Assembly: GCF_000236865.1 (NCBI RefSeq)
Contig: NZ_HE611016.1
Location: forward strand, 210,018 to 274,017
Direction of reading: 5' to 3'
Length of the DNA stretch: 64,000 bases
Source of the DNA: Senegalimassilia anaerobia JC110
Lineage (GTDB): Bacteria; Actinomycetota; Coriobacteriia; Coriobacteriales; Eggerthellaceae
The notes below the pieces were generated by a model. The model had not been told where the DNA came from and made no database searches. It saw nothing but the letters and a program-made list of their open reading frames with translations. The position numbers were made by a program, and so were the translations under genes. Shown piece after piece: positions 50,188-57,504 of the stretch. Positions within the stretch are counted from its first letter, which is position 1. Each line of letters begins with the position of its first letter.

Positions 50188-51369
50188 ATGGATAAGCGAA
50201 AAGCCCTGTTCAGCGGGCGAACTATGGCGGTTGTCGTCGTGTTGGCGGCGGTGGTTTTAGCCGCGGTGGGCTGCTGGGTTGCCCAGCAGACGTACGGCCT
50301 GGGTATCACGGGCATGAACAACTCCAACTCATGGGGTCTGTACATCATGGCGTTCATGTTCTTCGTCGGCCTGTCGGCTGGCGGTCTGATTGTGGCAAGC
50401 TCGGCGCACGTGTTCGGCATAGAGTCGTTTAAGCGCGTGTCGGTGCCGGCGGTCATCACGTCCATCGTATGCATCTGCTGTGCTGGCGCGTTCGTGCTCA
50501 TCGACCTTGGCGGCGTGGCGCGTGTGTGGCGCATGTTCGTGGGGTTGAACTTCGTCAGTCCGCTTGCGTGGGACATGATCGTTATCACGTGCTACCTGGT
50601 TATCAACGTGCTTGACCTGGTGTGGTTGGTGCGCGGCGACGAGCGCAAGGTGGCAGTGCTCTCTCGTGTGGCGCTGCCGGTTGCCATCCTGGTGCACAGC
50701 GTGACGGCATGGATTTTCGGCCTGCAGATTGCCAAGGCGTGGTACTCGGCGATCATGGCTCCCATTTTTGTGGCATCGGCCTGCGATTCGGGTCTGGCAT
50801 TGCTGCTTATCTGCCTTTTGGCGCTTGACCGTGCGAAGTTGTTCAAGTTCGACCGCGATTTGATGAAGTCGCTGGCGGGGCTGCTTGCGGTGTTCGTGGC
50901 GGTGGACGCGTTCTTCATCGGCTGCGAGTGCCTGACCATGGGTTACCCGGGTGCGGGCGAGGCCGAGGCGCTGGCTATCATGACCACCGGCAAGACGGCG
51001 CCGTTCTTCTGGTTTGAGGTTATCGGTGGCTTGGCTGTGCCGTTCTTGGTACTCGTGTTCGCTCGGAATCGCGAAAATCCGGCGTGTGTGGTGCTGGCGA
51101 GTGCGCTGATAGTGCTTGGTGTGTTCTGCAAGCGTGCGTGGCTGCTGTTCACCAGCTTCACCGTGCCGAACGTCTATGGCGGCAACGGCATTACGTTGGG
51201 TACGGCTGCCGCTCAGGTAGGCGATGCCGGCGACGTGTGGACTACGCTGGGCGTATATGCGCCTACGCTGCCGGAGGTCGTAGTGTTTGCGGGCGTGGTG
51301 TGCGCGGGTGCGCTGGCGTACATGATCCTATCGAAGTGCGTGCTGCCAAAATGCGGTGGTGAACAATAG
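50188..51369 (+). CDS. NrfD/PsrC-type membrane anchor and quinol-oxidising subunit
   Basis: Integral membrane protein of the NrfD family, 393 aa with about 9-10 hydrophobic segments. It anchors the complex and exchanges electrons with menaquinol. Family pattern: GLYIMAFMFFVGLSAGG in the second helix, then DLGGVARVWRMF, where a conserved acidic/Arg pair lies, and SPLAWDMIVI. GGGGG precedes the ATG. Third gene of the operon, 11 bases after the ferredoxin gene. Confidence 0.92.
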   Translation: MDKRKALFSGRTMAVVVVLAAVVLAAVGCWVAQQTYGLGITGMNNSNSWGLYIMAFMFFVGLSAGGLIVASSAHVFGIESFKRVSVPAVITSIVCICCAGAFVLIDLGGVARVWRMFVGLNFVSPLAWDMIVITCYLVINVLDLVWLVRGDERKVAVLSRVALPVAILVHSVTAWIFGLQIAKAWYSAIMAPIFVASACDSGLALLLICLLALDRAKLFKFDRDLMKSLAGLLAVFVAVDAFFIGCECLTMGYPGAGEAEALAIMTTGKTAPFFWFEVIGGLAVPFLVLVFARNRENPACVVLASALIVLGVFCKRAWLLFTSFTVPNVYGGNGITLGTAAAQVGDAGDVWTTLGVYAPTLPEVVVFAGVVCAGALAYMILSKCVLPKCGGEQ

Positions 51370-51381
51370 CTATGGCGTGTA

Positions 51382-51417
51382 GGAGTCGGTTGCAATCGGT
51401 GACCGGCTCCCTTTTTC
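51382..51417 (+). terminator. terminator between the NrfD gene and TorD
   Basis: GGAGTCGGT pairs with ACCGGCTCC around 11 bases, followed by TTTTT. It would lower or separate expression of the chaperone gene. Confidence 0.7.
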
Positions 51418-51437
51418 GTGAGAGGTAGCGGATTGCG

Positions 51438-52199
51438 ATGATGGTGGATAGGGAAACGTTTGTGCAGGTGGCGCCCTGGCTGGCGATTGCCGGCAACGCG
51501 CTTTTGACGCCGCCCTTGCAGGCAGGTGTGCAGAGTGCGGCTATATTTGATGCTTGCCTATGGGAAGTGCTTGCGGCGTGCGAAGACGCCGAGGTGGCGA
51601 ATGCGGCAGATAAGCTGGTGAAGTATCTTGACGGGCGCGAAGAGGCGGCGGCCGCGTCGCGGGAAGCGCAAACCGGTGTTTGTGTTTTAGACGCCAGGGA
51701 TGGCGCGAGTAATCTTGATGATCGAGTGCAACGCGCATCGGTGGAGTTCGCGCATCTGTTCGTGGGGCCGCCGAAACCGGCTGTTGCCCCGTGGGAGACG
51801 TTTTACTGCCAGCAGGGTTGTGCCGTCGGGTTCGGCGAGGCGACTCATCAAATGCGCGCGGCCTTGCGCGACAACGGTTTGGAGTTGGCGCAGGCGGGAA
51901 GACAGTACGAGGACCATATGGGCATCGAGCTTCTGCTGGCAAGCGAATTATGCCGCCGAGTAGGTGAAGGCGAGGATTGGGGAGCAGATGCAGGGTGTGT
52001 TCCCTCTGCTGCGAGCGAAGGCGCGGATGCGAATACGCAAAACGCCCTGAGCGCGGCGCAGCATGCTGTCGACTTCGTGCGCACCCGCCCGCTTTCCTGG
52101 ATGCCAGCCTTGCGCGAAGCGGTAGAACGTGAATCCCCCAACGGTTTTTACGCATCTCTGTTGCAGCTAACCCAAGCGTTGTTGGAACTGGTTGCGTAA
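51438..52199 (+). CDS. TorD/DmsD-family redox enzyme maturation chaperone
   Basis: Cytoplasmic chaperone that guards the Tat signal and helps cofactor insertion into the partner reductase. The 253-aa protein has the family core EFAHLFVGPPKPAVAPWETFY followed by the helical bundle; the middle region has YEDHMGIELLLASELC, and the last helix FVRTRPLSWMPALREAV replaces the usual Hx2WxP motif. An insert of about 30 acidic residues (residues 65-90) is not typical. The start may be ATG 51438 or 51441. Fourth position after the dms-like genes supports the role. Confidence 0.82.
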   Translation: MMVDRETFVQVAPWLAIAGNALLTPPLQAGVQSAAIFDACLWEVLAACEDAEVANAADKLVKYLDGREEAAAASREAQTGVCVLDARDGASNLDDRVQRASVEFAHLFVGPPKPAVAPWETFYCQQGCAVGFGEATHQMRAALRDNGLELAQAGRQYEDHMGIELLLASELCRRVGEGEDWGADAGCVPSAASEGADANTQNALSAAQHAVDFVRTRPLSWMPALREAVERESPNGFYASLLQLTQALLELVA

Positions 52200-52296
52200 G
52201 GAGGGGATATGTCGTCAGCGGTAACATAGCTGATAGTGTTTGAGGTTTGCGCCCTACTGCCCGTTCAAGACGATGCTCGTATAATCCTGGCTTACG

Positions 52297-52500
52297 TTGC
52301 GTGCAATCCGGAACCTCGAAAACGGCGATAGCGCGGCAGCGGCGGCGGATTTGAGGCGCACTGAAACGTGCTTGCGCCAGCACATGCTGGCCTGGTTTCC
52401 TGATTTCTCTGAGCGAACCATGCAGCTTGTCCAGACCCGTTTCTATCGCGGTGTTTTGCGAATGACCATTCGCGAGAACGCGCCTCCGCCCTCTGCTCGT
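52297..52500 (+). pseudogene. C-terminal remnant of a second TorD-like chaperone
   Basis: The frame reads LRQHMLAWFPDFSERT and FYRGVLRMTIRE, which fit the last helices of TorD proteins better than the intact gene does. It has no proper start, is less than a third of the normal length, and runs into the GAAC repeat and direct repeat. Probably the remains of a duplicate or of a replaced chaperone. Confidence 0.6.
52476..52498 (-). repeat. GAAC...GTTC intergenic repeat, copy 2 (inverted)
   Basis: Reverse complement of the copy at 54077-54099 with four mismatches in 23. It sits directly before direct-repeat copy 1. Confidence 0.55.
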
Positions 52501-52580
52501 CCTTGCGCCCGAGAAGCGGCAGGCGGCTCAAAAGGCCGCGTTGCAATCTTTTTTGCGATGCCGAAACGCTAGTGCGGGTC
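52501..52580 (+). repeat. direct repeat flanking the HipA-like gene, copy 1
   Basis: 80 bases similar (about 85%) to 54109-54189. It contains CGAGAAGCGGCAGGCGGCTC, a GCGGC/GCCGC hairpin with TCAAAAG loop, and a CTTTTTTGCGATG tail. It lies 14 bases past the stop of the minus-strand kinase gene. Confidence 0.8.
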
Positions 52581-52594
52581 TCGGCTTTCGAAAA

Positions 52595-53914
52595 TCACAG
52601 ATGGCGCTCTGCCTGCTTCGCTGCTGCGTTCGACGCGGTGCCCATGTCGGGCACGGTGAAACTGCGTTCGCGGCAGACCTTGCTGGCATGCTTGGTCAGC
52701 GCCATGGCGCGCAGGTCGATGGCGGCTTTGATCTTGTCGATCCTGCCGGGTTCGTTGGCTATGAAGGGGTTGCCGAGCAGGATGTCGCAGGCCTGCTCGG
52801 AGAAGCCCTTGAGCTTGGACGGGTCGAGCCAGGAGAGGTCTTGGCAATGCCGTTCGACCTGGTCATCGATTCTGCGGGCGAAGGGTCGCATCATGCCGGC
52901 GCGCGGCGTCGTGTAGCCGCCGAAGGGCTGGGCGAGCTCGCGGTTGCACCAGAGGGCTTCGCCGGTGTCGAACACCGGCGCCGCGCGGAGCCATTCCCTG
53001 CTCTCGCTGTCGATAAGCACGCCGAAGTTGTTCCAGTGCCTATCGAAGTTCGCCATGAGGTAGTCGACGACGAGCATCTTCTCCACGTCCTCGCGTACGT
53101 TGAGCCCGTGAGCGGCGCAGGTGGATACGTAGAAATCGTACAGCCCGAGGTCCGAGGGGCGTTTCGATGAGCAAAGCAGCGCATACGCCGGGACGAACTC
53201 GGTCGTCTGGTCGGTCATGGGCTTGCAACGGGAGGCCCACTTCATGAAGCCGCCGTCCTCGAGTTCGTAGGAAACGTAGTCGTCCATGCCGAGCAGTCGC
53301 GAGCACAGCACGCTGGCGATCTTCTCGTTGAACGGTTCTTGGAACCTGCCAGAGGCGCGCCCCGACTTGACCAGCACCCGCTGTCCGCCCTCAATCGTCC
53401 AGCGCTTCGGCAGGTTGCCGTTCAGGGCCGCATCGGGCGAGGAGGCGAGGATGTTCGCGTTGCTTCTGATCTTCTCGATGAGGGAGGGGACCGATGAGGC
53501 GTCGTGCGGAAGCAGTAGCTTGCCGAGCTCTTCGCTGAAATCGTTCTCGAAACAGTTGACGTCGCTCCATGTGGAGATCGAGCCGGTCGGGCGAATCCAG
53601 TATTGGTCGGACAGCGATGCTCCGAAACCGGAGGCCATGAGGGAAGCGGCCGAGGGAAAGCCGACGGCGCGCAGCCGCTCGACGGCATCGGGGCGGAAGT
53701 CGGGGATGCCCCTGTTCTTGAACCATATCGAGAGCCTGTCTCGCGTGATGTTGCCGTATGGGTCGACCGACATGAGCGGCGCATGGCCTGCATCGAAGAC
53801 ATGGGTTTTGCCGGTGACGGCCTGGCGGTCGTGGTTCCAGGTGAACTCGGCGACCTCGTGGTCGCGGCACATGAGGGTGAGCCGTGATAGTTCTGGCGGT
53901 CTGACGTCCATCAT
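52595..53914 (-). CDS. HipA-like kinase-fold protein
   Basis: 439-aa protein with features of the HipA/phosphatidylinositol-kinase-like fold. NFDRHWNNFGVLID (about 287-300) matches the HipA catalytic loop with Asp, His and Asn. PVFDTGEALW (about 312-321) fits the metal-binding DxG. A glycine-rich phosphate-binding loop is plausible at VLVKSGRASGRFQEPFNE. The N-terminal 150 residues have no homology I recognise. ATG 53914 (or 53911) has AAAGGAGCGGAG upstream. There is no HipB-like antitoxin gene next to it. Role as toxin, anti-phage kinase or regulator is open; flanking direct repeats suggest acquisition as a unit. Confidence 0.7.
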   Translation of the reverse strand: MMDVRPPELSRLTLMCRDHEVAEFTWNHDRQAVTGKTHVFDAGHAPLMSVDPYGNITRDRLSIWFKNRGIPDFRPDAVERLRAVGFPSAASLMASGFGASLSDQYWIRPTGSISTWSDVNCFENDFSEELGKLLLPHDASSVPSLIEKIRSNANILASSPDAALNGNLPKRWTIEGGQRVLVKSGRASGRFQEPFNEKIASVLCSRLLGMDDYVSYELEDGGFMKWASRCKPMTDQTTEFVPAYALLCSSKRPSDLGLYDFYVSTCAAHGLNVREDVEKMLVVDYLMANFDRHWNNFGVLIDSESREWLRAAPVFDTGEALWCNRELAQPFGGYTTPRAGMMRPFARRIDDQVERHCQDLSWLDPSKLKGFSEQACDILLGNPFIANEPGRIDKIKAAIDLRAMALTKHASKVCRERSFTVPDMGTASNAAAKQAERHL

Positions 53915-54076
53915 CTGGCTCCGCTCCTTTCGTCTGCCGGCAACGACGTGCTGTCATTCTACCGCATGGTCGCTAGCCACGCGCAAACCTGCTCAAAGGC
54001 CGCATCCGCTCCAAGCGCCTAACGGCGTCGACTTGGTGCTTGCTGATAATCCGCTGCTCGCAATGCCTCGACATGC

Positions 54077-54099
54077 GAACAGGGGACGGAGGCGTGTTC
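54077..54099 (+). repeat. GAAC...GTTC intergenic repeat, copy 3
   Basis: Begins GAACAGGGGACGGAGGCG and ends GTTC. Nearest relative of the copy at 6823. Confidence 0.6.
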
Positions 54100-54108
54100 A
54101 TGCAACGC

Positions 54109-54189
54109 CCTTGTGCCCGAGAAGCGGCAGGCGGCTCAAAAGGCCGCGTATGCAGCCTTTTTTGCGATGCTCAGACACTCGTGCGAATC
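54109..54189 (+). repeat. direct repeat flanking the HipA-like gene, copy 2
   Basis: Counterpart of 52501-52580 in the same orientation, 1608 bases away, with the same hairpin and T-run. It lies about 195 bases upstream of the kinase start. Confidence 0.8.
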
Positions 54190-54522
54190 GGGGTATTTTC
54201 TTAAAAACCCATCACCATTTTTGGGTTATATGGGTATCTGACCTGCGGAAACGACATGTTACCCCGATTCGCCGCTTGCGAGGAAATCGGCGCTCAGGGG
54301 TGTTTTCTTCTTGTGGCGTGCGCTACAATCCCAATCGTTGCGAAAGCAATCTGCTCGTTCGAGCGTATCTGATTTTCCCCATCGGGCATGCGTTATGCCT
54401 CGATGCTCTATATGTTTCCCCATTGTTGTGGTTATCGTCGCGAAGTGGCGACGTTGTCCCCTATGCCGTATGCGTCGGGGCGGTTTCATCGTGCGCAGAT
54501 TGCGCTAGGAAGGGAAGAGGAA

Positions 54523-55257
54523 ATGCTCGTTTCGCAGTTCACGAAAGAACGTCTTGGCGCGGCGTCGGTCGTTGCCGCTTCGCTGGAGTGTCGTTTCGGC
54601 ACCTCCTATGCCGCTTCCGACATCGTTATGGCCAGCGGGGTCGACAGCGCCATCAACGCGTTTATGGGCGCGGTGCTCAAGCCCGAAGACGAAGTGATTG
54701 CGTTTGCGCCTTGCGGCCAGACGTATCGTGCGCTTGTTGAGGGTCGAGGCGCTCGCCTGGTTGAGGTTTCGCTTGATGAGGAAACGATGCTGCCCGACTT
54801 CGTCGCGCTCGAGTGTGCGCTCACCCCGCGCACGAAGCTGGCAATCGTGAGCATGCCGAACGATCCGATCGCTATGGCGTATCCGGAAGCTGTCGCCGAC
54901 GGCATCGCCGGCGCGCTGTTCCGCGCCCAGCGCGCGTTCGGCCGTACGATTCTGCTGCTTTCCGATGAGGCGCATAGTGATATGGCGAACGATGAAGCGC
55001 AAAACCCTTGGTGGCCTGCTTTCTATCGCAATTCCGCGGTTGTGCGCACGTCCGACGTGTCGGCTTCCGTTGCCGGGGAGCCTGCCGAGTATGTCGCGTT
55101 GACGCCGGAGATGGCCGACCGCGGCGATGTCGTTGCCGGCATCCGTCGCGCACTTCGCGAAGCCAATGTCGCGTACGCACCTGCCATGGCGCAGCGCGTG
55201 ACGGTTCTGCCCTCGGCCGCATCCCCTGTCTCGTTCGCCGCTCGCTTCGCCTCGTAG
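54523..55257 (+). CDS. aminotransferase-like protein, truncated and lacking the PLP lysine
   Basis: 244-aa product resembling the central part of fold-type-I class I/II aminotransferases. Recognisable are ASGVDSAINAFMGAVLKPEDEV (helix after the PLP-phosphate loop), LPDFVALECALTPRTKLAIV, SMPNDPIAMAYPE (the NPxNPTG-like segment) and LLLSDEAHSDM (DEaY-like). Where the SKSxSxxGxRxGY lysine should be, the sequence reads RTSDVSASVAGEPAEYV: lysine and arginine are lost. The C-terminal small domain is mostly missing. GGAAGAGG precedes ATG 54523; a longer in-frame start exists at 54388. Either a decaying gene or a non-catalytic derivative. Confidence 0.6.
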   Translation: MLVSQFTKERLGAASVVAASLECRFGTSYAASDIVMASGVDSAINAFMGAVLKPEDEVIAFAPCGQTYRALVEGRGARLVEVSLDEETMLPDFVALECALTPRTKLAIVSMPNDPIAMAYPEAVADGIAGALFRAQRAFGRTILLLSDEAHSDMANDEAQNPWWPAFYRNSAVVRTSDVSASVAGEPAEYVALTPEMADRGDVVAGIRRALREANVAYAPAMAQRVTVLPSAASPVSFAARFAS

Positions 55258-55268
55258 CGCACAAGGTT

Positions 55269-55298
55269 GCGCTAGGGGCGGGAAGCCCCTGATAGCGC
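55269..55298 (+). terminator. hairpin after the aminotransferase-like gene
   Basis: Two nested stems: GCGCTA with TAGCGC, and GGGGC with GCCCC. No T-run, so it is a weak terminator or an mRNA end. Confidence 0.5.
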
Positions 55299-55404
55299 TA
55301 ACCGCGGCTTCGAGGGTGTCGGGCTTGCAGCGAATATTGCTATGGCCGTCTCCCTTACCTTTCTGTTCATTACTGGATAGCATCTTTCGTTTAGGTTTGC
55401 ACAC

Positions 55405-55499
55405 GTCAGCATTTTCAGGTTCAGTTAGCTTTTTCAGCATGCGTCAGCTTTGTTAGGTTCCGTTAGCATAGTTAGCAATCGTCAGTTCCAGTGCATTAG
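55405..55499 (+). repeat. spaced GTTAGC/GTCAGC motif cluster
   Basis: At least six occurrences of GT(T/C)AG(C) within 95 bases, separated by AT-richer spacers of 3-20 bases, directly before a terminator. Unit spacing is irregular. Confidence 0.4.
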
Positions 55500-55503
55500 C
55501 TAT

Positions 55504-55532
55504 AGGGCTGCCAAGAGTGCTTGGCAGCCCTT
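55504..55532. terminator. strong terminator-type hairpin
   Basis: AGGGCTGCCAAG / CTTGGCAGCCCT, AGTG loop, then TTTCTG. Usable in either direction. Confidence 0.75.
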
Positions 55533-55794
55533 TCTGTATTGAGCGTTGCTCGCTAACGGTTCGTAACAAGCGGAAAGCGAGACAGGACGGCTTTCGCCCG
55601 TTCATCCCGCGCGTTCTCGGTGGAAAAAACTAGGGCGCATCCGACCTCGCGGACACGCCCTTGCAAAACCAAGTGGTTTTTCCAGCAGAGAACAATCATG
55701 GCCGCTTAGGCGTTTGCGTGTCAATAAGCTTGAGCAGAAAACGTGGCGCACGAAACCCGACGGCGATCTTCTCGATTGCAGGCTTAGGGGCCCA

Positions 55795-55990
55795 TGTACG
55801 CTCCAGCAAAGAAGGCTGCGACATTTTTTTCAAGAATGCGTTCTCTATCTCGAGTTTGCGGATGCATCTTCTTGCCTCGTGCAAGCGCGCGGTTCTCGGC
55901 CTTCGAGTCAGGCTCGCTTGTGAGTTCGTTCCTTTGCGGGAACTACGGGTCGCCCGGCAAGCACGGGCGGGGTGGCGGACGGGCAACGTT
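55795..55990 (-). pseudogene. IS3-family transposase OrfA remnant
   Basis: On the minus strand three frame pieces line up with the end of IS3 OrfA: SKAENRALAR, then RKLEIENAFLKK after a frame change, then NVAAFFAG after a further change at a run of seven As. The LKK..AAFFA pattern is typical for OrfA, and the A-run is where IS3 elements shift frame. No OrfB or terminal inverted repeats are seen. The assignment rests on short motifs only. Confidence 0.4.
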
Positions 55991-56003
55991 ACCGAACGCC
56001 CAT

Positions 56004-56032
56004 TTGATATACTAATTAACTGTTGGTATACT
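56004..56032 (+). promoter_or_regulatory. promoter of the Abi-like gene
   Basis: TTGATA (56004-56009) and TATACT (56027-56032), 17-bp spacer. Close to consensus. Confidence 0.75.
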
Positions 56033-56042
56033 ATATGGCAAT

Positions 56043-56081
56043 GGCCCCGGGAATGACCTCTGATTCAAGTCACCGGGGCTC
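56043..56081 (+). ncRNA. structured leader hairpin before the Abi-like gene
   Basis: GCCCCGG and CCGGGGC pair, with an inner TGAC/GTCA stem and an 11-base loop. It starts near the expected transcription start and ends about 24 bases before the TTG start codon. Rfam describes structured 'abiF' RNAs upstream of Abi_2-family genes; whether this one belongs there needs a covariance search. Confidence 0.5.
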
Positions 56082-56104
56082 GATTTGTATCTATAGGAGT
56101 TTTC

Positions 56105-56860
56105 TTGGCTGACGAGCAATGCAACCATCAGACGAAACGCGCCTGCGTCAACGGCATGAATATCCTCCCGTGGGTTGAGAGGTGGCTTTCCCCTGAACGT
56201 CTTGCCCCTTACCTCGAAGCTAGCGAGTGCGATGCCGAGAAGGCGCTCGAGCTGTACCGCTGGAACGTTGCGCTCGGGCAGTTCCTCATGCGCGACATCT
56301 CGTACTTCGAGGTGGCTCTCCGCAATGCTTACAACGATACGATGGAGGCTCGTTGGGATGGCGAGTGTCACTGGCTTCTCGATGGCGACTCTCCTGTGCG
56401 CAGGCCTGTCATGAGGAAGTCAGGCAAGGGCACGGTGGACGTCAACCGCATCAATCGGAAGATCATCGACGTTGCCGTGAACGGGCTTCCCGAGGGGTTT
56501 TCGAGCGGTGACCTTGTCTCGAATCTGACACTTGGCTTCTGGGTTCATCTTACGGACCGCAGCCGCGAGGCTGTCATCTGGCGAACAGGACTTTATGCCG
56601 CCTGGCCGAAGGGCACGAGGCGCGTTGCGCTCCAGAACCGGCTTGACGGCATCCTGCGCGTGCGCAACCGTATCGCGCACAACGAGCGGCTCTTCAACCC
56701 GAAGTGCGAGCAGCTATCCCCGATGCGCGTGAACGCTGATGCTCTGGCGCTTCTCGGGCAGCTCTGCCCCGAGGCGGCGGCGTACGTTCGAGGGTCAGAC
56801 AAGGAGACTATTGAAGATTTCCTTGCGCGCAACCCTGCGCCTGTGAACGTGAGGCTTTAG
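56105..56860 (+). CDS. Abi_2/AbiD-AbiF-family abortive-infection protein (HEPN-like)
   Basis: Predicted phage-exclusion or toxin protein, 251 aa. The N-terminal half has RWLSPERLAPYLEA and LYRWNVALGQFLMRDISYFEVALRNAYN, the Abi_2 pattern. The C-terminal half has LTLGFWVHLTDRSREAVIW and RVRNRIAHNERLF (about 184-196), an R-N-x3-H motif as in HEPN ribonucleases. The start is a TTG at 56105 with AGGAG at the right distance. It has its own consensus promoter and a hairpin leader. Similar genes protect against phage; the trigger here is unknown. Confidence 0.85.
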   Translation: MADEQCNHQTKRACVNGMNILPWVERWLSPERLAPYLEASECDAEKALELYRWNVALGQFLMRDISYFEVALRNAYNDTMEARWDGECHWLLDGDSPVRRPVMRKSGKGTVDVNRINRKIIDVAVNGLPEGFSSGDLVSNLTLGFWVHLTDRSREAVIWRTGLYAAWPKGTRRVALQNRLDGILRVRNRIAHNERLFNPKCEQLSPMRVNADALALLGQLCPEAAAYVRGSDKETIEDFLARNPAPVNVRL

Positions 56861-56910
56861 CTACTAGCCCCGTTCAGCATATTGCCGCTCATCGTTATGA
56901 GCATGTGAGC

Positions 56911-57000
56911 TACAATTCAGTTAGTGAAACAGTCCTTGCGGACTCTACGTGAGGCAAGGACAAAGGAGGGTCGCTGGAACAACCAGCGGCCCTTTGATTT
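56911..57000 (+). ncRNA. candidate small RNA locus downstream of the Abi-like gene
   Basis: TACAAT (56911-56916) could be a -10. It is followed by a segment with two competing pairings: GTCCTTGC (56932-56939) with GCAAGGAC (56954-56961), or a local AGTCC-TTGC-GGACT. A terminator follows, AGGGTCGCTGG / CCAGCGGCCCT at 56967-56993 with TTGATTTT. No peptide is convincing. It may also just be the Abi terminator region. Confidence 0.45.
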
Positions 57001-57034
57001 TGCTAGGGGATCGCGCGTCATTTGTTTTCGAACG

Positions 57035-57059
57035 GAACAGGGGAGGCGGAGGTGCGTTC
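57035..57059 (+). repeat. GAAC...GTTC intergenic repeat, copy 4
   Basis: GAACAGGGGAGGCGGAGG with the GTTC end, two bases longer than copy 3. Confidence 0.5.
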
Positions 57060-57083
57060 GTGTAGTGGCGCGGGCTGATTGGG

Positions 57084-57131
57084 AACCTCTCGGACCTCAT
57101 CTCAATTGATACGGGAAAGCTCCGAGAGGTT
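57084..57131. repeat. 11-bp inverted repeat
   Basis: AACCTCTCGGA and TCCGAGAGGTT, perfect complements 26 bases apart, between the repeat copy and the Mrr remnant stop. Function unknown; perhaps a terminator of the former gene. Confidence 0.45.
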
Positions 57132-57172
57132 TGTCGTCCTGTGCGGTTGTTGACGCTTGCTAATGCTTTTCT

Positions 57173-57457
57173 TTACGCTGGCAGCCAGACGCGGGTGAGC
57201 GGGAGAATCGCGCGGTCGTTATCGTTGACTTTGTCGTAGACCTCAACGTAGTTACGCACGAAGGAGTCAAGGTCGAGCAGACGAACGGGGACGTAGGCGT
57301 GATCGGCTTCATAGCGAGCTTCCTTGGTGGAGCCGCCGGTGGAAACGTAGAGCTCGCGGTCTTCTGGTCGAAGCCTGGCAATGAACGATCTGATTGCAAA
57401 CGCACTCACCATGGCGCCCTTGCGGTGTTTGACCTTGGCGATAATGCGTGGGCTATC
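57173..57457 (-). pseudogene. Mrr-type restriction endonuclease, C-terminal remnant
   Basis: The last about 95 residues of an Mrr/Mrr-like methyl-directed endonuclease remain: AKVKHRKGAMVSAFAIRSF (an altered QVKH catalytic strand), RELYVSTGGSTKEARYEA and LPLTRVWLPA at the end. The upstream part of the frame is unrelated sequence that overlaps the MFS remnant, so the gene lost its N-terminal two thirds. The usual QVK has become AKVK, so catalytic residues are also changed or gone. Confidence 0.7.
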
Positions 57458-57504
57458 TTTGATGAGAGTGCGGCTACGGCATTGTCTGCTCGTTCGGGTT
57501 TCGA

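Larger units (their letters stand above)
53915..54522. other. intergenic region with repeat copies
   Basis: About 600 bases between the divergent kinase gene and the aminotransferase-like gene. It holds the GAAC repeat (54077-54099) and direct-repeat copy 2 (54109-54189). Open frames on both strands in the rest look like chance. Confidence 0.55.
55258..55794. other. intergenic region with hairpins and GTTAGC/GTCAGC motifs
   Basis: No gene supported. It contains the hairpin at 55269-55298, the spaced short-motif stretch 55405-55499 and the terminator at 55504-55532. Confidence 0.5.

Noticed and set aside
55696-55986. Intact 96-aa gene
   Set aside because: Only short frame-shifted OrfA motifs are convincing; treated as a transposase remnant.
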